In this document: piece after piece, positions 7,047-16,351 of the stretch
How positions within the stretch are numbered: the first letter of the stretch is position 1
Layout: the number at the start of each line of letters is the position of its first letter
NCBI GenBank assembly: GCA_934168365.1
Contig: CAKPNJ010000009.1
Span: 1-48,211 of the forward strand
DNA: 48,211 nucleotides
Origin: an uncultured Clostridia bacterium
GTDB lineage: Bacteria; Bacillota; Clostridia; TANB77; CAG-508
Reading direction: 5' to 3'
The notes under the pieces: generated by a model
What the model saw: only the letters and a program-made list of their open reading frames with translations
Databases searched by the model: none
What the model was told of the DNA's origin: nothing
Program-made: the position numbers and the translations under genes

Positions 7047-8076
7047 AAAATTTCTCAATCCATTTATTTAAAATATTTGTAGCAATTTCTTTTGTAACAT
7101 TATCTTTATCAAACAATGGGTTATATTCAACTAAATCAGCTGATTTAATAATATCACTGTATTTTGTAATCTCATCTGCTAAAGCATAAGCCTCTTCTAA
7201 ATTGATACCATTTTTAGCTGGAATAGAAACACCAGGTGCAACATTAGGATCTATTAAATCTAAATCAAAACTAATATGTACTCCGTCAGTTCCATTTGAA
7301 GCAATAGCAAAAGCCTTTTTGCAAATTTCTTCAACTCCATATTTTTTAATATCTTCAGTAGAAAATACAGTAACACCCGCATCTAATACATTACCCCATT
7401 CCCATGGGTCAATATCTCTACCACCAACAATAACAGCATTTTTAAAATTGTAAAATGGACCATCATGAAAATCTGCTAACATACTTTTTTCGTAATGTGT
7501 AGCAACTGCTAAAGGCAAACCATGTAAGTTACCAGTAACAGAAGTAGGGTAGGTATTGAAATCAGCATGTGAATCAAACCATATAATTCCCATATTTTTA
7601 TTTTCTTTTATAGAACCTAAGCTAGAACCAATTGCAACAATGTGGTCTCCACCTACAAGTAAAGGAAATTCACCATCTTGAATAACTTTACGAGTTGTGT
7701 TATATAGCCTTTCATTAAATTCGTTGATTCCTTCTAAGTTTCTTTTCTCATTTTTTGAATCTAGCGCTTTAACTGCCAAAACTAAATTATGCATTTTTGT
7801 GTAATATGCATCTTTTTCCTCGTCATTCATATTTTCTTCAAAATTAATTTCATGCATATCTAGTAACAAATCATCAAACCTTGATACAAAGCTGTTAATG
7901 TCATTAGAATCTGAACTTGAGTTAGATTCTTCGTTTTTTTTGTTACCTTTCAAAACATAATTGTGAGAAATGTTGCTTGATTTTAAGTCATTTGTTAGGA
8001 CTTGTGCTCCAAGCTCAGCACCATCAATTTTTAGACCTAAGTCAGTGCATGCACTTATAATTGATACTTTTTTCAT
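7045..8076 (-). CDS. Arginase / ureohydrolase family enzyme
   Basis: A 343-aa manganese hydrolase of the arginase-agmatinase-formiminoglutamase family. Metal-binding motifs are in order: GGDHIVAIGS (about residues 142-151), WFDSHADFNT (about 166-175) with NLHGLPLA after it, and SFDLDLIDP (about 250-258). The NLHG/SFDLD pattern favours arginase (arginine to ornithine plus urea), but formiminoglutamase or agmatinase cannot be excluded by eye. A charged, Ser/Asn-rich insertion around residues 45-62 is not typical of the core fold. GAAGGG precedes the ATG at 8076. It is a single-gene unit with no arginine or histidine pathway genes nearby. Confidence 0.85.
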   Translation of the reverse strand: MKKVSIISACTDLGLKIDGAELGAQVLTNDLKSSNISHNYVLKGNKKNEESNSSSDSNDINSFVSRFDDLLLDMHEINFEENMNDEEKDAYYTKMHNLVLAVKALDSKNEKRNLEGINEFNERLYNTTRKVIQDGEFPLLVGGDHIVAIGSSLGSIKENKNMGIIWFDSHADFNTYPTSVTGNLHGLPLAVATHYEKSMLADFHDGPFYNFKNAVIVGGRDIDPWEWGNVLDAGVTVFSTEDIKKYGVEEICKKAFAIASNGTDGVHISFDLDLIDPNVAPGVSIPAKNGINLEEAYALADEITKYSDIIKSADLVEYNPLFDKDNVTKEIATNILNKWIEKF

Positions 8077-8185
8077 TTTAAACCCTTCTTTAAACTTTTA
8101 CTAACATGATGATGATAGTTATCAAACATCAGAAGCAAAGCAAATTATACCAATAAGCTACAAAAAAGTCCAGTGTTTTGCATAA

Positions 8186-8212
8186 AAAAATCCTCCTTTT
8201 CAGGAGAATTTT
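8186..8212 (-). terminator. Intrinsic terminator of mutS2
   Basis: On the - strand, AATTCTCCT and AGGAGGATT pair around GAAA and are followed by a T7 run, immediately after the mutS2 stop codon. Confidence 0.85.
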
Positions 8213-8214
8213 AA

Positions 8215-10569
8215 CTATTTAATTTCAACTACAGTTACACCCATTTCACCCTCACCAAATGTACCTATACGAAAACTTTTTACATGTGGATGCTTTTTTA
8301 AAAATGAGTGAATACCTTCACGTAGTTTACCAGTACCCTTACCGTGTACTATTCTGACAGGTGAAATATTTGCAGATGCACAGTTATCTAAATATTTATC
8401 AATAACATAAATGGCTTCATCAACATTTTGACCAATAACATTTATTTCAGGAGAAATAACTTTCGTCTTTGAAGATTTTTCAGTTGTTACTTTACCTGTT
8501 GACTTAGAGGTAGAAACATTGCTTGATAATTTTCGTAAATCTGAAAGTTTAACATTCATTTTCATACTACCAATTTGAACTTGTACTTCGTTAGACTTAT
8601 TTACAGTATTTCCAAGTATAATACCATTTGTGCCAAGAGATGATATATATACATTTAATCCATCTTTTATATCATTCTTATTTATGGCCTCAAAGCTATT
8701 ATCTTGTACACTATAGTGAACAGAATTTATATTCCTTATTTTATCATTTAATTTATTTCTTAAATTGTTAGCTTGTTTTAAGTCTACGGAAGCACTGAGT
8801 TCATGGATTATTTCAGTTGCTTCTTCTTTAGCAGAAAGTAAAATATCTCTGGCTTCTAATTTTGCGTCTTCAAGCATTTTTGCTCTTTTTTCTAAAACAT
8901 CATCTTGCTTTTTTTCTAAACTTTTTCTTAGAGCTTCAACTTGCCTTAAATTCTTTTCAGTTTCTTCTACTTGTTTTTCTACTTTCAATTTATTATCATA
9001 AATATTTTTCAATAATTCTTCAATTGAGACTTTATCCTCTTTTAAATGAGCATTTGCTACATTCAAAATTTGCTCGTCTAAACCTAACTTTTTACTAATA
9101 GCAAAGGCATTACTTTTGCCGGGAATGCCAACTAATAGCTTATATGTAGGTTTTAAATTTTCTATATCAAATTCAAAACTTGCATTTTCAAAACCATCTG
9201 TAACTAATGCAAATTCCTTTAACTCTTGATAATGAGTAGTACAGCAAACCAAAGCATTAATGCTTTTTAAATAACTTAAAATACTAATTGCAAGTGCAGC
9301 ACCTTCTACAGGGTCTGTACCAGAACCAAGTTCGTCTAATAGTACTAGGCTATTATCATTAGCTTTTTTAGTAATCTCTACAATGTTTTTCATATGAGCT
9401 GAAAAAGTACTAAGTGATTCTTGAATACTTTGCTCATCACCAATATCAGCAAAAATGTATGTGAATACGCAGATATTACTTCCTTCACTACATGGAATAG
9501 GAATACCTGAATATGCCATAAGAAGTAGCAAACCAAGAGTTTTCAAAGCAACAGTTTTACCACCAGTGTTAGGGCCAGTTATTAAAAGAGAAACATAGTC
9601 TTTTCCTAAGCCAATGTTTATAGGTACAACTTTATCTTTATCGATTAAAGGATGTCTTGCTTTATGCAAATCTACAAATTTTTCGTTATTAAGAATAGGC
9701 GTAATACCATTGATTTCTATGCCAAAATGAGCTTTGGCAAAAATTAGGTCAATGTTAGCAATTAAATTTAAGTCATTGTCCAATTCTGTAGTATAGGCAT
9801 ATAAAGAAGCAGATAATTGATGTAATATTTTTTCAATTTCCAAGTCTTCTTCAATTTTTATATGATTTATTTTGTTATTTAAATCAAATATACTAGTTGG
9901 CTCAATGTATAAAGTTGATCCACTGCTAGAAGTATCATGAACAAAGCCTTTTATGTAGCTTCTGTATTCCTCTTTAACGGGAATAACATAACGATTATTA
10001 CGAATAGTAACAATTGGCTCCATTATGTATTTAGCATAAGTGCTAGAATGAATATAGCTATTTAATTTATCTTTAACTTCTTGTTCAAAATTTTTTCTAT
10101 TTCTTCTTAAACTAGAAAGCTTTTTTGAAGCATTATCAGCAATAGTGCTTTCATCAATAATTTTGTCAAAAATACTTTTTTCAATTGAAGGATTAGAGTA
10201 TAAAAGTGTAAAGTACTTTTCTAAATTTATAAAAGAAGATGTGTTATTATCATAAAAATACTCTTTTAATTCTCTTGCAATTTTTAAAAGCATACCAATA
10301 TTAAGCAATCCTTTTATAGACAAAGTTTGATTGCTTTTTAATATTTTAATATATTTTTCTAATTCGTCTGTTTCATAAAAAGGTGGAGTACCTTTTTGAT
10401 GTAAAAGAGTATCAGCCTCTTTAGTTTCATTAAGCAAAACATCAACTAGTTCAAAACTAAAACTAGGTTTCAAACTGTCACACAGATTTTTACCTAAATA
10501 TGTTTTACAATGTTTCTCCAAAACATCAATAATTTCATTATATTCTAATTTATTTAAAATTGCTTCCAT
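8215..10569 (-). CDS. mutS2: MutS2 family DNA mismatch/ribosome-rescue ATPase
   Basis: A 784-aa MutS2, the usual length. Walker A GPNTGGKT is at residues 332-339, and LLDELGSGTDPVEGAA and TTHYQELK give Walker B and the switch. A long Lys/Glu coiled coil follows (about 515-630), then a KOW-like segment and a C-terminal Smr domain with VHGKGTGKLR. By family it suppresses recombination, and in Bacillus it acts on collided ribosomes. The usual Smr entry motif LDLRG reads INVIG here, so nuclease function may be altered. I chose the ATG at 10569 with GAGG 6 nt upstream; the longer reading frame upstream would encode an unrelated hydrophobic leader. Confidence 0.95.
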   Translation of the reverse strand: MEAILNKLEYNEIIDVLEKHCKTYLGKNLCDSLKPSFSFELVDVLLNETKEADTLLHQKGTPPFYETDELEKYIKILKSNQTLSIKGLLNIGMLLKIARELKEYFYDNNTSSFINLEKYFTLLYSNPSIEKSIFDKIIDESTIADNASKKLSSLRRNRKNFEQEVKDKLNSYIHSSTYAKYIMEPIVTIRNNRYVIPVKEEYRSYIKGFVHDTSSSGSTLYIEPTSIFDLNNKINHIKIEEDLEIEKILHQLSASLYAYTTELDNDLNLIANIDLIFAKAHFGIEINGITPILNNEKFVDLHKARHPLIDKDKVVPINIGLGKDYVSLLITGPNTGGKTVALKTLGLLLLMAYSGIPIPCSEGSNICVFTYIFADIGDEQSIQESLSTFSAHMKNIVEITKKANDNSLVLLDELGSGTDPVEGAALAISILSYLKSINALVCCTTHYQELKEFALVTDGFENASFEFDIENLKPTYKLLVGIPGKSNAFAISKKLGLDEQILNVANAHLKEDKVSIEELLKNIYDNKLKVEKQVEETEKNLRQVEALRKSLEKKQDDVLEKRAKMLEDAKLEARDILLSAKEEATEIIHELSASVDLKQANNLRNKLNDKIRNINSVHYSVQDNSFEAINKNDIKDGLNVYISSLGTNGIILGNTVNKSNEVQVQIGSMKMNVKLSDLRKLSSNVSTSKSTGKVTTEKSSKTKVISPEINVIGQNVDEAIYVIDKYLDNCASANISPVRIVHGKGTGKLREGIHSFLKKHPHVKSFRIGTFGEGEMGVTVVEIK

Positions 10570-10668
10570 AATTAACCTCACACATCTATTATGCCATAAA
10601 ATAGGGGAAAATACAAGAATGAAAGACACAGATAATGCAAATTTGTCAAATGATTTTTGCAAAAACAC

Positions 10669-10697
10669 TTGCAATTGTTGGAAAAGTAGGGTATAAT
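10669..10697 (+). promoter_or_regulatory. Promoter of the rimP-nusA-infB operon
   Basis: TTGCAA (10669-10674) and TATAAT (10692-10697) with a 17-nt spacer. The predicted start near 10704 gives a leader of about 65 nt that includes the hairpin at 10719-10749. Confidence 0.8.
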
Positions 10698-10718
10698 AAT
10701 AACTGCATAACAAATTAC

Positions 10719-10749
10719 TAGAAGAGTGGGAACAAATCCCACTCTTCTA
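10719..10749 (+). promoter_or_regulatory. Perfect 13-bp hairpin in the rimP leader
   Basis: The arms TAGAAGAGTGGGA and TCCCACTCTTCTA are perfectly complementary around ACAAA. No T-run follows, so it is not a simple terminator. It ends about 8 nt before the AAGGGG ribosome site of rimP. It could stabilise the mRNA, bind a protein such as NusA, or affect rimP translation; the function is inferred. Confidence 0.75.
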
Positions 10750-10770
10750 TCATGAAGAAGGGGATTTATA

Positions 10771-11265
10771 ATGGAAGAAAAAATAGAAGCTTTAATTGGC
10801 AAAACAATTGAAGAATTAGGCTATGAACTATATGACGTTATTTACGAAAAAGAAGCACAAGACTATTATTTACGTATCTTTATAGATACATCTAAAGGAA
10901 TTAGCCTAGATGACTGTGAAAAAGTAAATGATGCGATAAACCCTATACTAGATGAAGCAAACTATATAAAAGACCAATATTTTTTAGAAGTTTCTTCACC
11001 AGGAGTTGAAAGAAGATTAAGAAAAGATAAACACTTTGAAGCAAGTATAGGTCAAGAGGTTGAGGTTAGCCTATATAGTCCAATATCATTAAAACCAGAA
11101 GAAACTACTGAAAAAAAGAAAAAAGGTAATAAAAACACTACCAAAAATATTTCAGGAATTTTAAAAAGTTTTAATAAAGAAAATATAACATTAGAAATAG
11201 AACAAGAAGAAATAACAATTGAACGAAAAAACATATCAAATATAAAAATAAAATTTAATTGGTAA
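10771..11265 (+). CDS. rimP: Ribosome maturation factor RimP
   Basis: RimP helps assemble the 30S subunit. The N-terminal domain shows GYELYDVIYEKEAQDYYLRI and the acidic motif ISLDDCEKVNDAI (about residues 45-57); SSPGVERRLRK (about 75-85) is a family signature. The C-terminal SH3-like domain carries a Lys/Thr-rich insertion (about 108-122) not needed for the fold. The ATG at 10771 follows AAGGGG. It is the first gene of the operon and ends 20 nt before nusA. The 164-aa length is slightly above the usual 150-155, explained by the insertion. Confidence 0.94.
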   Translation: MEEKIEALIGKTIEELGYELYDVIYEKEAQDYYLRIFIDTSKGISLDDCEKVNDAINPILDEANYIKDQYFLEVSSPGVERRLRKDKHFEASIGQEVEVSLYSPISLKPEETTEKKKKGNKNTTKNISGILKSFNKENITLEIEQEEITIERKNISNIKIKFNW

Positions 11266-11285
11266 TAAGGGAGGAATTTAAAAAA

Positions 11286-12398
11286 ATGAAAAAGAAAGTA
11301 AGTGTACTTGCAATTGACAGCACAGAACTAATGATGGCATTAGAGGAGCTTGAAAAAGATAAAGGAATAAAAAAAGAAGCAATATTAGAATCAATAGAAA
11401 CAGCTTTAGTAACAGCATATAAAAGAAACTTTGACTCAGAAGAAAATGTTAAAGTAACTATGGATGGAAAAACAGGTGAAATACACATATATGCTGTAAA
11501 AGATGTAGTAGAAGAAGTTGAAAATCCTAATACACAAATTTTATTAGCAGATGCTAAAAATATAGACAGTAAATTATTAGTTGGAGACAAAGCAGAAATA
11601 GAGCTTATGCCAAAGAACTTTGGTAGAATTGCCGCTCAAACTGCAAAACAAATTATAGTACAAAAAATTAGAGAAGAATCTAGAAACTTAGTATTTGACG
11701 AGTTCAATGAAAGAAAAGGAGAAATAGTTTCTGGTATAGTTCAAAAGGCAGATGGAAATATAGTTGTATTAGATTTAGGAAAATTAGAAGCTATTATGCC
11801 AGCAAAAGAGCAAATTCCAACTGAACATTATCATGTAAATGACAAAATTAGAGCCTATGTTATGAATGTAGAAAAAGGCTTAAAAGGTGCTCCTCAAGTT
11901 ACTGTTTCAAGAGCTTGTAGTGATTTTGTTAGAAAACTATTTGAACTTGAAATTCCTGAAATTTATGAAGGAGTTATTGAGATAAAAAGTGTATCAAGAG
12001 ATGCAGGAAATAGAAGCAAAGTAGCAGTATATTCACCAAATGAAAACATCGACCCAGTTGGTTCATGTGTTGGTCAAAAAGGAATTCGTATTCAAAACAT
12101 TATAAATGAACTAAATGGAGAAAAAATTGATGTTATTGAGTGGAACGCAGATCCAGCAATATACATTTCAGCAGCATTATTACCAGCACAAGTTATGGCA
12201 GTTGATGCACATGAAGAAGAAAAATTTGCACAAGTAATTGTACCAGATGATCAATTATCATTAGCAATAGGTAAATCTGGTCAAAATGCTAGATTAGCAG
12301 CAAGATTAACAGGCTGGAAAATAGACATCAAGAGTGAAACTCAATTTAGAGAGATGTTAGCTAAGCAACAAGAAGAAACAGAAGAAGTAGAAGAATAA
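11286..12398 (+). CDS. nusA: Transcription termination/antitermination factor NusA
   Basis: NusA binds RNA polymerase and nascent RNA and controls pausing, termination and antitermination. The 370-aa length equals the short Firmicute form without the C-terminal acidic repeats of E. coli. In order: the N-terminal polymerase-binding domain (1-125), an S1 domain (about 133-200, with EIVSGIVQKADGNIVVLD), then KH1 and KH2 with VGSCVGQKGIRIQNI and AIGKSGQNARLAARL. The tail is Glu/Gln-rich. I chose the ATG at 11286 with GGAGG upstream; an in-frame TTG at 11259 falls inside rimP's last codons and lacks a ribosome site. Confidence 0.97.
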   Translation: MKKKVSVLAIDSTELMMALEELEKDKGIKKEAILESIETALVTAYKRNFDSEENVKVTMDGKTGEIHIYAVKDVVEEVENPNTQILLADAKNIDSKLLVGDKAEIELMPKNFGRIAAQTAKQIIVQKIREESRNLVFDEFNERKGEIVSGIVQKADGNIVVLDLGKLEAIMPAKEQIPTEHYHVNDKIRAYVMNVEKGLKGAPQVTVSRACSDFVRKLFELEIPEIYEGVIEIKSVSRDAGNRSKVAVYSPNENIDPVGSCVGQKGIRIQNIINELNGEKIDVIEWNADPAIYISAALLPAQVMAVDAHEEEKFAQVIVPDDQLSLAIGKSGQNARLAARLTGWKIDIKSETQFREMLAKQQEETEEVEE

Positions 12399-12414
12399 AA
12401 AGGAAGTGAACATT

Positions 12415-12678
12415 TTGAAAAAGATACCTACTCGTACTTGCATTGGATGCGGAGAACAAAAGCCTAAAAATGAGCTTATACGTATTGTAAAAAATCAAAC
12501 AGGAGAAATAAAAGTTGACAAAATAGGTAAATTATCAGGTAGAGGCGCATATATATGTGATAATTCAGAATGTTTAGAAAAAGCAATACGTTCTAAAAAA
12601 ATAGAAAAAGCTTTTGAAATGAAAATAGAAGAGAATATTTACGAAGATTTGAAAAATACTATAAATCAAGGAGTATAG
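12415..12678 (+). CDS. rnpM: RNase P modulator RnpM (YlxR family)
   Basis: A small basic RNA-binding protein of 87 aa. The YlxR signature RTCIGCGEQKPKNELIRIV, the LSGRGAYICDNSECLEKA segment and the C-terminal KKIEKAFE are all present. In Bacillus the homologue binds the RNA of RNase P and dampens its activity. The start is taken as the TTG at 12415, because AGGAAGTG (12401-12408) lies at good spacing; an in-frame GTG at 12406 would sit inside that ribosome site. It lies between nusA and ylxQ, its conserved place. Confidence 0.93.
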   Translation: MKKIPTRTCIGCGEQKPKNELIRIVKNQTGEIKVDKIGKLSGRGAYICDNSECLEKAIRSKKIEKAFEMKIEENIYEDLKNTINQGV

Positions 12679-12680
12679 AT

Positions 12681-13004
12681 TTGGTTAATAATCAAAAAAT
12701 ATGTGGCTTGTTGGGACTAGCAACTAGAGCAGGAAAAATAGTAGCTGGAACTGATGCTTGTCTACAAGAAATAGAAAAACATAATGTAAAATTGTTAATA
12801 TTAGCGGTAGATTCAGCCGATAGAACAAAAAAAGTATTTAATGAAAAGTGCAAAGAATTCAATATTACTGTGTATGAAGGTTTAACGATTGATGAAATTA
12901 GTAATTCAATTGGAAAACCAAACAAAGCTGTAGTAGGAATTAAAGATAAAGGCTTTGCACAGGCGATAAACAAAATAATTAGTGGGGGTGAAATGATTGG
13001 GTAA
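12681..13004 (+). CDS. ylxQ: L7Ae-family K-turn RNA-binding protein YlxQ
   Basis: A 107-aa L7Ae/L30e-fold protein. GLLGLATRAGKIVAGTDACL at the N-terminus and LLILAVDSADRTKK are family hallmarks. By family it binds kink-turn RNA; the cellular target in Firmicutes is not well defined. The start is a TTG at 12681 with AAGGAG 7 nt upstream, 2 nt after the rnpM stop. Its last codons overlap the infB start by 8 nt, so translation is coupled. Confidence 0.92.
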   Translation: MVNNQKICGLLGLATRAGKIVAGTDACLQEIEKHNVKLLILAVDSADRTKKVFNEKCKEFNITVYEGLTIDEISNSIGKPNKAVVGIKDKGFAQAINKIISGGEMIG

Positions 13005-15969
13005 ACTTAAAGTACATGAACTTGCAAAAGAATTAGGTTTAGAAAGTAAACAACTAATTGCAAAAGCAAAGGAAGTAGGAATTGAGGTAACAAGTCATTT
13101 GAGTTCTTTAGAAGAAGAACAAGTTAGCAAAATAAGAGAAATTTTTGGAAAGAAAGAAAATAAGGGAGTAAAAACACAAAAAAATATGGAGCAAGAAAAA
13201 AACAAAGAAAAGAAAGAAAAAACTACAAAAAAGGATGCAACACCAGTTATTATAAGACGTGAAGTTATATTAGCTGATGAAGATAAACAAGAAAAGAAAC
13301 AAGAAAAAACAGAAAGAAAAGATGTTGGCTTTGTAGAAAGAAAGAACAACAAAGACTTTAATATTGTATATAGAAAACAACAAGTAAAGCCAATGACTGT
13401 AAGTGAATTATTTGGATTAAAGCCAAATAAAAAAGAAGAAAAAGTTCCAGAAGTAGTTGAAAAACAACCAGAAGAGCCAAAAGTAGAAGAAAAAAAAGAA
13501 GAGGTTAAACCAAAAGTTAAGCCGGAAATTAAACAAGAACCAAAACCTGTAGAAAATAAACCTACAGTTACTTCAAGTACAGAAAATAAGCCAAATTACC
13601 CTAATCGTGAAAGAAATAATCAATACCAAAATAATCGTTATGATAACCGTAACAACAATTCAGAAGGTTATCAAAACCGTTATGACAATCGCCAAAACAG
13701 ATTTGGAAATCGCCAAAACAACGGAAATTATGATAATAGACCAAGAGATAACAGATTTGAAAATCGTCAAGGAGATAATAGGTTTAATAATAATCGCCAA
13801 AATGGAGATAATAGATTTAACAATAGAAATGGTCAAAGACCATTTAACAGAAATAACAATGGTAGACCATTAGACAATTATGGAATTGACAAAAATATTA
13901 AAGATATAATGTCTACAGAAATAATAGAAAAAGAAGATAAGAGAGACATTAGTACAAGAGCAATTGACAAAGAAAAAGCAAATCGTTATGAAGATAATAA
14001 AGCTAAAAAAGGAACTAAAGCAAAGAAAAATGATCGCTTTAGTGAAGAATTTAACGAAGGAAAACTAAAAGATTTAAAACAAGTTGACAAATTATCTCAT
14101 ATGTTTAATGAACAAGATGGTGGAATGCTTGACTACTATGACTTAACAACAGCTAGAGGAAAGAAAAATAAACGTAAACCACAAAGAGATGAAGAAAGAA
14201 CAAAACAAAAAATATTTGAATTAACAGAAATTACAATTCCTGAAATGATTACTGTAAAAGACTTAGCTGCTGAAATGAAAAAAACTAGTGGAGAAGTTAT
14301 TAAAAAACTATTCAATTTAGGAATTATGGCTACAATAAATAATACAGTAGATTTTGATACAGCATTCCTAGTAGCACAGGAATTTGGAATAACAGCAAAT
14401 AAAAAAGAAGAAGTAAAAGAAGAAGACATTTTATTTGATGATACAGAAGATTCAGCAGACGAACTAGAACCAAGACCACCAGTAGTTGTTGTAATGGGAC
14501 ACGTAGACCATGGTAAAACATCACTTCTAGATGCAATTCGTAGCACAAATGTTATTGAAGGAGAAGCAGGAGGAATTACTCAACACATTGGTGCATATAA
14601 AGTAAATATAAATGGTAGAGAAATAACATTCTTAGATACGCCCGGTCATGAGGCATTTACAGCAATGCGTGCTAGAGGTGCTCAAATTACTGACATTGCA
14701 ATACTTATAGTTGCAGCTGACGATGGTGTTATGCCACAAACGGTTGAAGCTATAAACCATGCAAAAGCAGCAGAAATACCAATTATAGTAGCTGTAAATA
14801 AAATTGATTTGCCAGGTGCAAATGTAGAAAAAATAAAACAAGAGTTAATGGAATATGAACTAGTTCCAGAAGAATGGGGTGGAGATACAATTTATGTTCC
14901 AATATCTGCTAAAAAGAAAATAAACATAGATAATTTACTAGAAATGGTATTATTAGTAGCAGACATGAAGGAATTAAAAGCAAACCCTAACAAACAAGCT
15001 AAAGGAACAGTTATAGAAGCAAGATTAGATAAGTCAAAAGGACCTATTGCATCAATGCTTGTGCAAAGAGGAACATTAGACGAGGGTGACACAATAGTTG
15101 TTGGTAAATCTATAGGTAGAATTCGTGTAATGAAAAATGATAAAGGTCAAAAAATTAAAAAGGCTGGACCATCTACACCAGTGGAAATAATGGGATTAAC
15201 AGAAGTACCAGAAGCTGGAGATACTTTCTATGAAGTAAAAGACGAAAAAATGGCTAAACATTTAATAGAAAGAAGAAAACGTCAAGAGAGAGAACAAATT
15301 ATAAACGAAAACAGCAAGGTAACTTTAAGTAATCTATTTGAAAAAATGGAAAGCGAAAACTTAAAACAATTAAACATTATAGTAAAAGCAGATGTACAAG
15401 GTACAGCTCAAGCATTAAAACAATCACTTGAAAAATTATCAAATGACGAAGTAAAAGTTAAGGTAATACATGCTGTAGCAGGAGCTGTAACAGAATCTGA
15501 TGTTCAACTTGCAAAAGCAGGTAAATGTATAATTATTGCATTTAATGTAAGACCGGTTAACACTGCAAAAGATATGGCAGAAAAAGAGGGAGTAGAAATT
15601 AAACAATACTCAGTTATCTACCAAGCAATTGAAGATGTTGAGGCAGCGATGAAAGGCATGCTAGACCCAATTTACGAAGAAAAAGTAATAGGCAATGCAG
15701 TTGTAAGGCAAACTTTCAAGGTTTCAGGAGTTGGAACAATTGCTGGTGCATATGTACTTGACGGAAAAATTGAAAGAAATGCAGGAGTTAGAGTAATACG
15801 TGAAAATGTAGTTATACATGATGGAAAACTAATATCATTAAAACGTTTCAAAGATGATGCAAAAGAAGTTACTAAAGGCTTTGAATGTGGTCTTCAAATT
15901 GAAAATTATAATGATGTTAAAGAAGATGACACATTAGAATTTTACGTAATGGAAGAAGTTAAACGTTAA
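12997..15969 (+). CDS. infB: Translation initiation factor IF-2
   Basis: IF-2 is the GTPase that places initiator tRNA on the 30S subunit and drives subunit joining. At 990 aa it is long because of its N-terminus: residues 1-50 form the IF2_N helix bundle, about 55-190 are Lys/Glu-rich, and about 200-295 are a low-complexity Asn/Arg/Gln/Gly tract with NRYDNRN and NRQN units. A second IF2_N module (about 405-470) follows. The GTPase has GHVDHGKT (501-508), DTPGHEAF and NKID, then domains II, III and IV. The start is TTG at 12997, overlapping ylxQ, with GGGGGTGA upstream. Confidence 0.97.
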   Translation: MGKLKVHELAKELGLESKQLIAKAKEVGIEVTSHLSSLEEEQVSKIREIFGKKENKGVKTQKNMEQEKNKEKKEKTTKKDATPVIIRREVILADEDKQEKKQEKTERKDVGFVERKNNKDFNIVYRKQQVKPMTVSELFGLKPNKKEEKVPEVVEKQPEEPKVEEKKEEVKPKVKPEIKQEPKPVENKPTVTSSTENKPNYPNRERNNQYQNNRYDNRNNNSEGYQNRYDNRQNRFGNRQNNGNYDNRPRDNRFENRQGDNRFNNNRQNGDNRFNNRNGQRPFNRNNNGRPLDNYGIDKNIKDIMSTEIIEKEDKRDISTRAIDKEKANRYEDNKAKKGTKAKKNDRFSEEFNEGKLKDLKQVDKLSHMFNEQDGGMLDYYDLTTARGKKNKRKPQRDEERTKQKIFELTEITIPEMITVKDLAAEMKKTSGEVIKKLFNLGIMATINNTVDFDTAFLVAQEFGITANKKEEVKEEDILFDDTEDSADELEPRPPVVVVMGHVDHGKTSLLDAIRSTNVIEGEAGGITQHIGAYKVNINGREITFLDTPGHEAFTAMRARGAQITDIAILIVAADDGVMPQTVEAINHAKAAEIPIIVAVNKIDLPGANVEKIKQELMEYELVPEEWGGDTIYVPISAKKKINIDNLLEMVLLVADMKELKANPNKQAKGTVIEARLDKSKGPIASMLVQRGTLDEGDTIVVGKSIGRIRVMKNDKGQKIKKAGPSTPVEIMGLTEVPEAGDTFYEVKDEKMAKHLIERRKRQEREQIINENSKVTLSNLFEKMESENLKQLNIIVKADVQGTAQALKQSLEKLSNDEVKVKVIHAVAGAVTESDVQLAKAGKCIIIAFNVRPVNTAKDMAEKEGVEIKQYSVIYQAIEDVEAAMKGMLDPIYEEKVIGNAVVRQTFKVSGVGTIAGAYVLDGKIERNAGVRVIRENVVIHDGKLISLKRFKDDAKEVTKGFECGLQIENYNDVKEDDTLEFYVMEEVKR

Positions 15970-15983
15970 AAGGAGAGAATACA

Positions 15984-16337
15984 ATGCCAAAAAATGAGGC
16001 AAGACTTAATAGAGTTAATGAAGAATTAAAAAAGGAGATTAGCCGTGTACTTACTTTTGAGCTTAAAAACTCAAAAGTAACAGGGCTAGTTAGTGTAACA
16101 AAAGCTAAAATAACACCTGACTTTAAATATGCTAAAGTTTATGTAAGTATTTTAAATTCTAAAAGCATTGGCAAAACAATGGAAGGACTAAAAGAATCTT
16201 CAGGTTTCATTCGTAGTCAAGTTGCAAAAAACATAAACTTAAGAATTACACCAGAGCTTATATTCGAACTAGACGATTCTTTAGAATATGGAGCTAAAAT
16301 TGATAGCATATTAAATGAGTTAAAGAAAAATAATTAG
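15984..16337 (+). CDS. rbfA: Ribosome-binding factor A
   Basis: RbfA is a KH-type 30S maturation factor acting at the 16S 5' end. The 117-aa length is typical. RLNRVNEELKKEISRVL (residues 7-23), the KITPDFKYAKVYVS strand and the LRITPELIFELDDSLEYG signature near the C-terminus identify it. AAGGAGAG precedes the ATG, 14 nt after infB. It ends 14 nt before nrnA. Confidence 0.96.
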   Translation: MPKNEARLNRVNEELKKEISRVLTFELKNSKVTGLVSVTKAKITPDFKYAKVYVSILNSKSIGKTMEGLKESSGFIRSQVAKNINLRITPELIFELDDSLEYGAKIDSILNELKKNN

Positions 16338-16351
16338 AATAGAGGTATAAA

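Noticed and set aside
13607..13873. Ile/Thr-rich frame inside infB
   Set aside because: It is a shifted reading of the Asn/Arg-rich linker of IF-2, with no ribosome site.
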